This document shows positions 55,130 through 62,260 of a stretch of 64,000 nucleotides of DNA, piece by piece. Location: positions 186,001 to 250,000 of the forward strand of contig JAJRPM010000004.1 of assembly GCA_024280775.1 (NCBI GenBank). Reading direction: 5' to 3'. A program made the position numbers and the translations under genes. How positions within the stretch are numbered: position 1 is the first letter of the stretch; each line of letters begins with the position of its first letter. This DNA is from Candidatus Zixiibacteriota bacterium (GTDB taxonomy: Bacteria; Zixibacteria; MSB-5A5; GN15; JACZUZ01). The notes under the pieces were generated by a model, which was not told the origin of the DNA, did no database searches, and was given only the letters and a program-made list of their open reading frames with translations.

Positions 55130-55806
55130 CAGGCGTCACCTCCCACATGCGAGCGCTCAATGCCCAAAATAATGCGCAACGAGCTGGAAGTGATTCCAAG
55201 AGCGATGCCAATCATAATCGCACGCTGACCCGCTGAATTAGGATAGGTCATAATCCAATCCGCAACTGCGCTGAAAAATGGAAAGTCTGTTATTCCTAAT
55301 GCGTTGACAATCGGATCTAGTAGTGGAACACGGCCAACCATTACAAAGAACGCTGTCACAAGTAGCAATGTCGCCTCCAGGCTCCTGGCTCGGAAAGCGC
55401 GATATGACGCCGAAGCGACAAAGAACGCTAACATCGAGAACATAGTGGCGCTCAACGGCGAGAAGGTATAGTCATACATCCACTTCAAACCAGTTCCTGG
55501 GGCCATGTGTGATGTGCCACTGGAGATGGCGTTAAAGACCGAAGAAAAGCCGATTATCAACATGACCAACATCGAAACCAAAACAATTACTCCCAATTGC
55601 CATCCCTCGGTCTTGCGGATAATTTTGCGCAAAGACACTTCTCCCAAGTTGAGCATACCCAACCAAATGGCGAAGGCTGAAACTATACTAATCCAATCAC
55701 CAAAGATGTTCTCTGCTTTACCGAAGGGGTAATGCGGAATAAAATAGCTCACCGCAAAAACAATTCCGGCGATAGAGGTGATTATTAGAGGTATTTCTCT
55801 CTTCAT
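55129..55806 (-). CDS. Module 3 protein B: small polytopic membrane protein
   Basis: A 225-residue protein with about six hydrophobic segments, starting MKREIP. Shared motifs are 'TMFSMLAFFVASASYRAFRA' near residue 120 and 'AGQRAIMIGIALGITSSSLR' then IILGIERSHVGGD at the C-terminus. It starts 30 bases after gene A ends. Function unknown. Confidence 0.75.
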   Translation of the reverse strand: MKREIPLIITSIAGIVFAVSYFIPHYPFGKAENIFGDWISIVSAFAIWLGMLNLGEVSLRKIIRKTEGWQLGVIVLVSMLVMLIIGFSSVFNAISSGTSHMAPGTGLKWMYDYTFSPLSATMFSMLAFFVASASYRAFRARSLEATLLLVTAFFVMVGRVPLLDPIVNALGITDFPFFSAVADWIMTYPNSAGQRAIMIGIALGITSSSLRIILGIERSHVGGDA

Positions 55807-55836
55807 AATAGATCAGATACTCGTTTACTGCTCTTC

Positions 55837-57267
55837 TCAGTCTACCTTGAAATACTGTTGCAAATACAACCAGCTCGGCAAGTCTACCACTTCACCCAGC
55901 AACACAACTATCAGCCCCAGTACCATCGCCACTAGGAACAACGCCTTACCTACATCCTGCCCCTTCAATGAGCCAAGCTGACGCGGCTCACGAGACAGAT
56001 AGGCCGAGGCGGCAAAAAGCTCCTCGCCCAAAAGCGTATAATCGCAGGCCGCCACAAAGAATGGCAACTGCGACGGCATAGCGGTTCCGGCGATTTGGAT
56101 AGCGCCGACTTCATTGCCGGTTTCAGCTAGAATCAATGACTCTGCGAAAAAAGCCCCCATGAAAAATATGGTTGCCGGCTTCTCACGCACAAACATTCCA
56201 TCAAGCGCCGCGGCATAACCGAATTGATCCTCAGTGACAAAATGCACCTGAGCTTCCTGAAACATATCAGGACGACCCGCGCGCGAATAAGCGTCTTTCA
56301 TTGTCTCCTGCGCAGTGACCATCACCATAGATTTACTAACCGGAACTTCCAGCCAGGTCTCATACTCGGCGGCAACTTGCGCAACCCGTCCCAAAATCGC
56401 CATACCCGCGATTGTCTGAACGTCATTCATATCCTGAATACCCGGGATGAAGAAAATCTTTTTGCCCATCTCAGTCGCGCGACCAATTGCTTCCTCGACC
56501 GCTTCAATCCCGGCAATCTTGCGCAGAAAAATCTCGCTACCAGAGTAGAAATCTTTGAGAAACAAAACCATCGTGATTGCCGCGATAATCGCCATTACCC
56601 AGGAGTAGAAAAAGCCCAGCAGGATTATGAACAATATATTGGCCATCCAGAGATTGCTCTTTCCGGTCTTGGCCTGAGTGATAAACTGTAATATCGAAAA
56701 TGCAACTATCAGGAAGATAAAGAGCATTACCCCCAGCTTCTTGTTGAACCATTGAGCTTTGGTGGTTGTCGGCCCCCAAACTACCGAGGGAGAAGCCACA
56801 AATGTTTGATTACCGTCGGCGTCGATTTCGAAGCGATAGGCGTCGACGCGATAGAAATACTCCACTCCGTCTATGGCGCCATTGTCCAGACTTTCGGTCT
56901 TGCCAATAGTCGCTTTGCCAACGGTGTCCACAAATGGACCCGAGGGTGATTCCGAGCGAAGGACTACATAGCCGTCAATGATCCCGCGACTTGTATCATC
57001 CGGCGAAAGCTCCCAGGTGATAGTAGCGGATTTGCCTTTGTCATTAGGAGTATCCTCGGCATGAACATTCACAGCCGGAGCCGGCGGTGGCGCAATTGCC
57101 GCGCTGTCGACAGGTTGCTCGTCTTGCGCAAGAGCGCCGACCGGAGACATCAAACCGCATAACAGAGTCAAAGCCAACGCTATAGAAGAGCTTCGAGTAT
57201 GAGCGTTCTTATATCGCTGGCGCCGTTGCATGCGGTCGTCGGAATTTGCGGTTCTGGTCAGTGTCAT
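55837..57267 (-). CDS. Module 3 protein A: signal peptide, FN3, three TM segments and conserved cytoplasmic domain (DUF6754-like)
   Basis: A 476-residue protein, first gene of the three-module locus. A basic N-terminus and signal peptide end near GALAQD. An FN3-like domain spans about 65-170 ('IDGYVVLRSESPSGPFVD', 'GVEYFYRVDAYRFEIDADG'). Where the other A copies have one helix, this one has three (about 178-240). The conserved domain (about 250-440) includes 'GIEAVEEAIGRATEMGKKIF', 'PGIQDMNDVQTIAGMAIL', 'FFAESLILAETGNEVGAIQ' and 'QLPFFVAACDYTLLGEELF'. A C-terminal helix ends the protein. The odd number of helices keeps the same predicted topology: FN3 outside, conserved domain inside. It is preceded by a strong promoter at 57360-57332. 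Confidence 0.77.
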   Translation of the reverse strand: MTLTRTANSDDRMQRRQRYKNAHTRSSSIALALTLLCGLMSPVGALAQDEQPVDSAAIAPPPAPAVNVHAEDTPNDKGKSATITWELSPDDTSRGIIDGYVVLRSESPSGPFVDTVGKATIGKTESLDNGAIDGVEYFYRVDAYRFEIDADGNQTFVASPSVVWGPTTTKAQWFNKKLGVMLFIFLIVAFSILQFITQAKTGKSNLWMANILFIILLGFFYSWVMAIIAAITMVLFLKDFYSGSEIFLRKIAGIEAVEEAIGRATEMGKKIFFIPGIQDMNDVQTIAGMAILGRVAQVAAEYETWLEVPVSKSMVMVTAQETMKDAYSRAGRPDMFQEAQVHFVTEDQFGYAAALDGMFVREKPATIFFMGAFFAESLILAETGNEVGAIQIAGTAMPSQLPFFVAACDYTLLGEELFAASAYLSREPRQLGSLKGQDVGKALFLVAMVLGLIVVLLGEVVDLPSWLYLQQYFKVD

Positions 57268-57331
57268 TTCTGAGAGCTTCTTGGCAGTCCGTCAAGTTGA
57301 TTATTTCCGCGAGGGATTAATCGGACAGCCA

Positions 57332-57360
57332 AAAGTAGCGGAACCCGCCCCGAATGTCAA
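57332..57360 (-). promoter_or_regulatory. Sigma70-type promoter of the three-module membrane locus
   Basis: On the minus strand: TTGACA (57360-57355), a 17-bp spacer and TACTTT (57337-57332). It lies 64 bases upstream of the module 3 gene A start and points into the locus. Confidence 0.7.
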
Positions 57361-57483
57361 GAGTGAGATAAACCATTGAATAACTTCACATTAAGCAACC
57401 ACAAGACCGTAGGACAGAACCCAAAGCGGTTCTGCCACCTCCAACAACAAACAATAATCCGGCCCCGTCAACCCACTTCCCCC

Positions 57484-57511
57484 TTGATAGTCCTGACAGT
57501 TTTTGTATACT
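57484..57511 (+). promoter_or_regulatory. Sigma70-type promoter of the beta-helix/dockerin gene
   Basis: TTGATA (57484-57489), a 16-bp spacer and TATACT (57506-57511), 63 bases before the ATG at 57575. It diverges from the promoter at 57332-57360; the two -35 boxes are about 120 bp apart. The rest of the 307-bp intergenic region shows nothing else. Confidence 0.7.
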
Positions 57512-57574
57512 ATAACAGTGTTGTTAAATCAAAGAATCCCATGAAGTTGATGGACCGGTTTTGGAGATATTGCA

Positions 57575-60574
57575 ATGAAGCTGTTTACTATAACTATAGC
57601 GCTCGTCCTACTAGCCACCACAACATCCAATTCCACCACAATAAACGTCCCCACCGACCAACCAACAATCCAAGCCGGGATAGACGCGGCGGTTGATGGG
57701 GATACGGTGCTAGTGGCGCCGGGGACATATGGAGCGATAGACGTGATTTCGAAAACAATAGATGTGGTAGGGACGAAAGGATTCCGGTACACATCAATCA
57801 CTACTTGTACATTAGCCAATAGTACCGTTAGGCTGGATGGCCTTCTTTGCAACTCAATATCGATCGTACAATGCATAGCCGACGTTTCAAACTGCTACAT
57901 ACTCAATGGCGGACTAGAAGTTACCGGCGCCAACTGCCAAGCAAGAATCGCCAATTGCGGATTCTTGGTCCAGACAGTGACCGCAGGCATTCAACAAAAC
58001 GGCGGAACATGTACCTATATTAACAACACTATAGCATTCGGCGACAAAGGAATAGTTATCGATTCTGGGGTTGCAGTCCTAGTTAACAACCTAATATTCG
58101 GAAACAACTCTAGCGGTATTACCGTAAATGGCGGTAGCATATCCAGCGAGTATAACAACATATACGGAAATGGTATTGATTTGGTCGGTGCAACACCATC
58201 TTCATCTGACATATCTGTCGATCCTATGCTTGTTGGTACGGTGGTATATTCTTGGAAGGAATACTTGCTCGGAGATTCTTCCCCTTGCATTAATGGCGGA
58301 TCACCTTTGCCAGTTTACGATGATCCCGATGGTACAATTAGTGACATTGGGCAAGTGTATAGAGACCAGAGAAATGTCTTCGTAGTGCCAGACGATTTTG
58401 GGACTTTGGATAGCGCGATTCAAGCATGCTATGGGCAAGACTCAATAATTGTCAAAGCTGGAACCTATTACGAATCGATAAACCCGAAAGCAACGGATCT
58501 CAGGATAGTTGGGGAATCGGGAAACGATTTCCCTGTAATACGACCTGCTGTAGGCGAATCCACGATTTTCTTGATCTCGGAAGATGTGGGGTGGTACGGA
58601 CTGCCCAACCGACCTTATTCTTTGGAATTTTGCAGGATAGAATTCTCCGGAGCAATAGTATCTCCTGCGATCAGATACCAACGACTCACTTTCCAGTTCG
58701 AAGCCGTCACGATCGATCAATGTGTGTTCAGCTCTAACCAGGGTGGTGCAATTGAAATACTTCCTGACGATGGTCTCTCGACTCATACAATCAGGAATTC
58801 TACGTTTGAATTAAATGGAGGTGTCGTAGTAAGTTATAGGAATAATAACGGATTGAACCAGTCTGGCAACGTATTCCGTAACAACAACGCGACCACATTA
58901 CTGTCAGTATCTACACCATTCTCTGGAGTTTCCGGTGTTCGATTCGACTCAAACACAGTGAGTGGCTATCTGCTGTCTGTAACCGACTACGCAAAAGGAG
59001 CGACCCAATTCCTCTCTAACAATGTTTTCGTGGGAAATACCTCGTCAAATACTTCACTTATCAATATGTGGGCGAGGAAAACCGCTAACGTATACAACAA
59101 CCTATTCTATGACAATACCTTCGTCGACTCTGGATGCGTTCTCTGCAACGTAAGAAGCGGTTTCAATCGAGGGAATATTCATAATAACATTATGGCAGAT
59201 AACAAGAGGTCAATAGGTATGTCACTAGACTCTATCATGTTTGGCCCGGAGTGGAATAGTTCTGGTAATACTTCATGGAACAATGAAATTGCAAACTTTT
59301 CGGATTCGTTGAATGCGTCAGGTAATCTCATGTCAGACCCACTTTTCTGCTCAGTTCTGGACAACAACTTCGCACTCTTTGACGTTTCACCTTCCTCCGG
59401 ACAAGGCCCATTTGGAATCGGTTGCTCAGGCTTTGTCTCCGTCGACTCTATCGGTAGCGTCAATAGCGAAACCCTCATGAACATAGTCGCGCAAGCTCCC
59501 AGCTTTGATTGGTTCGTCACTGACTCATCTGGAAAAACAGACTCCCTCTTCGAAATCGCCGTAGGCACAGACACCAACTGGACCTTCGCTGAAATGTGGA
59601 ACCCGGCTCCGTTTGCTTCGTCTGATACATTTGTCACTTATGCCGGAGCGCCGCTACTTGATGGCGCTACTTACTTTTTGCGTTTGCGGGTGCATAATTC
59701 GCTGGTATGGTCGGATTGGTTTGAGACATCCTTTCGGATGAACTCTCTGCCAAGTATTCCCGCGCTGGCCTTCCCTGCTGACAGCGCGGTTGTCACATCA
59801 TTGGCGCCAACTCTGTATGCCCAAAACTCAAGTGACGCCGAGGCTGACACCATCACCTACATCTTCGAGCTATACGAGGATTACAATTTGAACACACTTA
59901 TCGAATCTGATTCGACGGTGGCCGAGCAACTTGACTCAACCGGTTGGGCGCCATCTTTCCCGCTGACTGAAAACAGTGTGGGTTACTGGCGCGTTAAAGC
60001 CTTCGACGGGTTCGAGTATTCTGATTGGTCGGCGACACGACTGTTCTGGGTCAACGCCGCTAACTCAGCGCCGACTGCGTTCACTCTTGATGCGCCATCA
60101 AATTCCGCACGGCTTTTCGATATGCTCCCAACCTTCCGCTGGCAAAGCTCCGGCGATAATGACCCGGGCGATTCAGCGCTGTACAAACTCAGCGTGGCTA
60201 TCGACTCGGGATTTGGATTTGTCGCGGTAGTTGACAGTATCGCAGATACATTCTTCACCTGGACAGACTCGCTGGATTTCGGCGATGAATATTGGTGGAA
60301 AGTCGAAGCCTTCGACGCGAACGGCGCGGTTACATCCTCGCAAGTGTTCTCCTTCCCCACCTGGGTCCTCGGCGATGCAAACGGCGACGGCAACGCAAAC
60401 ATCGCCGATGTGACTTTCCTGATAAACCGAATTTTCTCCGGCGGTCCCGGCCCCAATCCCAACAAAACCGGTGATGTCAACGGCGACTGCTCGGTGAATA
60501 TCGCCGATGTAACATACATGATAGCCCGAATTTTCTCCGGCGGCCCCGCCCCACTAATCGGTTGCGCGCCATAA
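57575..60574 (+). CDS. Secreted right-handed beta-helix protein with FN3-like region and dockerin
   Basis: A 999-residue protein with a GGAG site eight bases before the ATG. The signal peptide ends near TTTSNS. 'NVPTDQPTIQAGIDAAVDGD' starts a pectate-lyase-like parallel beta-helix (about 25-620) that recurs in a second round ('VPDDFGTLDSAIQACYGQDS'), with Asn-rich turns such as YNNIYGNG. Residues about 630-930 are two to three FN3/Ig-like modules ('TYFLRLRVHNSLVWSDWFE', 'GYWRVKAFDGFEYSDWSA'). The C-terminal 65 residues hold two dockerin-like repeats ('DANGDGNANIADVTFLINRI', 'DVNGDCSVNIADVTYMIARI'). A polysaccharide-related role is possible, but no catalytic residues can be assigned. Confidence 0.85.
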   Translation: MKLFTITIALVLLATTTSNSTTINVPTDQPTIQAGIDAAVDGDTVLVAPGTYGAIDVISKTIDVVGTKGFRYTSITTCTLANSTVRLDGLLCNSISIVQCIADVSNCYILNGGLEVTGANCQARIANCGFLVQTVTAGIQQNGGTCTYINNTIAFGDKGIVIDSGVAVLVNNLIFGNNSSGITVNGGSISSEYNNIYGNGIDLVGATPSSSDISVDPMLVGTVVYSWKEYLLGDSSPCINGGSPLPVYDDPDGTISDIGQVYRDQRNVFVVPDDFGTLDSAIQACYGQDSIIVKAGTYYESINPKATDLRIVGESGNDFPVIRPAVGESTIFLISEDVGWYGLPNRPYSLEFCRIEFSGAIVSPAIRYQRLTFQFEAVTIDQCVFSSNQGGAIEILPDDGLSTHTIRNSTFELNGGVVVSYRNNNGLNQSGNVFRNNNATTLLSVSTPFSGVSGVRFDSNTVSGYLLSVTDYAKGATQFLSNNVFVGNTSSNTSLINMWARKTANVYNNLFYDNTFVDSGCVLCNVRSGFNRGNIHNNIMADNKRSIGMSLDSIMFGPEWNSSGNTSWNNEIANFSDSLNASGNLMSDPLFCSVLDNNFALFDVSPSSGQGPFGIGCSGFVSVDSIGSVNSETLMNIVAQAPSFDWFVTDSSGKTDSLFEIAVGTDTNWTFAEMWNPAPFASSDTFVTYAGAPLLDGATYFLRLRVHNSLVWSDWFETSFRMNSLPSIPALAFPADSAVVTSLAPTLYAQNSSDAEADTITYIFELYEDYNLNTLIESDSTVAEQLDSTGWAPSFPLTENSVGYWRVKAFDGFEYSDWSATRLFWVNAANSAPTAFTLDAPSNSARLFDMLPTFRWQSSGDNDPGDSALYKLSVAIDSGFGFVAVVDSIADTFFTWTDSLDFGDEYWWKVEAFDANGAVTSSQVFSFPTWVLGDANGDGNANIADVTFLINRIFSGGPGPNPNKTGDVNGDCSVNIADVTYMIARIFSGGPAPLIGCAP

Positions 60575-60625
60575 TATCCAATAGAGCAAGAGCCACGTCT
60601 TGCCCGCGCAGGGGTTCTCTGTTCC

Positions 60626-60683
60626 GTCAGGTCCTCAGACCTAACGGCTTTTGCGTTGCGGGTGCCAGGTCTGAGGACCTGAC
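60626..60683. repeat. Long-loop inverted repeat between convergent genes
   Basis: Perfect 17-bp arms GTCAGGTCCTCAGACCT (60626-60642) and AGGTCTGAGGACCTGAC (60667-60683) enclose 24 bases. It lies between the convergent beta-helix and mtaB genes. Arms and loop length resemble the repeat at 23104-23148, which is also between convergent genes. Confidence 0.65.
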
Positions 60684-60720
60684 ACAACAGTTGAACTTAG
60701 TTTTGCCTCTTATCAATCAT

Positions 60721-60747
60721 GTCAGGAGCGCATGGCTCCTGACCTAC
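60721..60747 (-). repeat. REP-like palindrome supplying the mtaB stop codon
   Basis: Perfect 9-bp arms GTCAGGAGC (60721-60729) and GCTCCTGAC (60735-60743) with a five-base loop are followed by CTAC. Read in the mtaB direction the element begins GTAGGTCAGGAGC, and its TAG (60746-60744) is the mtaB stop. It is the same family as 5301-5327. Confidence 0.75.
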
Positions 60748-62105
60748 CGGATTGCTGTTGTGGAGGCAATCCCGTCGATGTTATCTCTTGCATTGTCTCT
60801 TGTCGTATCATTTGGTTTTGATACAAGATAGTCACCTTCGCATGACTCAGCGAACACCGTATGTATCCGCCGGTCGCCGCCCACGCCTTCGGGTAGCAGG
60901 ACGCGTAAGTAATTATCTGTCACTCCCCACCAGCGGCCGGTTTCTTCGTCGCGGTTTTCAGAGATTGCAGAAACTACCGCGCCTACTGCGGCGCTGTGCG
61001 CTTTGGCTAATCGCGCTTTTGATATTTTTCGCAGGCGTCTGTGACGACTCGCCACTAGTTTGGGGTCGCATTTTTCGGTGATGGCGCTCGCGCCGGTTCC
61101 GCTTCTATCTGAGTAGGTGAATACATGCAAGTAGTCCATCGAACCGCCATCGGCTATTTCGCAGGTGCGCTCGAAGTCCTCATCGGTTTCGCCCGGAAAC
61201 CCGACAATCACATCCCCGCCAATAGTGATTCCCGGCAGAGAGGATTTCAGATTCTCAATAACTTCAATATATCGCGTGCGGTCATAAGGACGGCGCATAG
61301 CGCTGAGAACCGCATCAGAACCCGATTGCATCGGTAAATGCAAATAGCGACACACACGCCCGGGATTGCCAACCATGAATTCAACAATGTCATCTGATAC
61401 AACCTGCGGCTCAAGCGACGACAAACGCAGACGCGGCAGGTCAGTCTCAGCAAGTATCAGCGCCAGCAAATCAGTAAGCGAGCCAACTCCGGCTTTTGAA
61501 TCTTTGAAATGACCAATATGCACACCGGTTAACACTACTTCATGATAACCGGCGGCAACGAGTTGATTGATATCACGAATAACATTCGCGGCGCTATTGT
61601 TACGCAGGGGCCCGCGCACTGTCGGAATGATACAAAAACTGCAACGCTGATTGCATCCGTCGGAAATCTTTAGCCAGGCGCGGCTACGCTGATAGAAATC
61701 AGAAACACCCGCCGCGCATGAAGGCTCGGACTTCTCGCCAAACAATTCAGGCCAATGATTTGACATCAACTCGGTAGCGCGATTCTTTTCCCGATTGCCA
61801 ATAACCAAATCAACTCCCGGCAATTCGGCAACTCGCTGACGGTCAGATTCAACATAGCACCCCACCACCACCAACTTCGCATCGCCTTTACGTCTGGCGA
61901 CATTGGAAATCATCTGCCGACAAGTTGCATCAGCTTTGTGAGTCACTGTGCAGGTGTTTATCAGATACAAATCCGCAGACTCAGCAAACTCGACTCGCCC
62001 GAAATCATAAGCCTCAAAACGTGCGGCTATCTTCTCAGTCTCAAACTGGTTGAGTCTGCAACCAAGTGTATGTGTGGCTAGTTTCTTCATCTTTGGTTTC
62101 TTCAT
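60744..62105 (-). CDS. mtaB: tRNA (t6A37) methylthiotransferase MtaB
   Basis: A 453-residue radical SAM enzyme that converts t6A to ms2t6A at position 37 of ANN-decoding tRNAs. The N-terminal UPF0004 domain has three cluster cysteines (TLGCRLNQFE, INTCTVTH, VVGCYVE). The radical SAM motif is 'ISDGCNQRCSFCIIPTVRGP'. A TRAM-type segment lies near residues 370-425. CRLNQFE and the overall order place it in MtaB rather than MiaB or RimO. The C-terminal end is polar (DTTRDNARDNID) and runs into a repeat that supplies the stop codon, so the normal C-terminus may have been slightly altered. ATG at 62090 is an alternative start. Confidence 0.92.
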   Translation of the reverse strand: MKKPKMKKLATHTLGCRLNQFETEKIAARFEAYDFGRVEFAESADLYLINTCTVTHKADATCRQMISNVARRKGDAKLVVVGCYVESDRQRVAELPGVDLVIGNREKNRATELMSNHWPELFGEKSEPSCAAGVSDFYQRSRAWLKISDGCNQRCSFCIIPTVRGPLRNNSAANVIRDINQLVAAGYHEVVLTGVHIGHFKDSKAGVGSLTDLLALILAETDLPRLRLSSLEPQVVSDDIVEFMVGNPGRVCRYLHLPMQSGSDAVLSAMRRPYDRTRYIEVIENLKSSLPGITIGGDVIVGFPGETDEDFERTCEIADGGSMDYLHVFTYSDRSGTGASAITEKCDPKLVASRHRRLRKISKARLAKAHSAAVGAVVSAISENRDEETGRWWGVTDNYLRVLLPEGVGGDRRIHTVFAESCEGDYLVSKPNDTTRDNARDNIDGIASTTAIR

Positions 62106-62176
62106 AGCAGGGGCAAATATAGCTACATAATGGCATTTGGCAAACCACAGCTATTGGGTGATTCAATATCAAGCAC

Positions 62177-62213
62177 AAAAAAACGCCGCCTGCGAATTTC
62201 TTCACAGGCGGCG
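62177..62213 (-). terminator. Rho-independent terminator of rpsA
   Basis: Arms CGCCGCCTG (62184-62192) and CAGGCGGCG (62205-62213) form a perfect 9-bp stem. The A run at 62177-62183 reads as a U tract on the minus strand. It lies about 50 bases after the rpsA stop. Confidence 0.88.
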
Positions 62214-62260
62214 CAGTTACTACTAGCTACAAACTGCTAACTAATTCAAATCAAGAGCGA

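Noticed and set aside
45980-57267. Interpreting the modules as a known secretion system, transporter or protease complex
   Set aside because: No Walker A ATPase, no protease catalytic motif such as that of SppA/S49, and no recognised permease signature appears in any of the twelve proteins.
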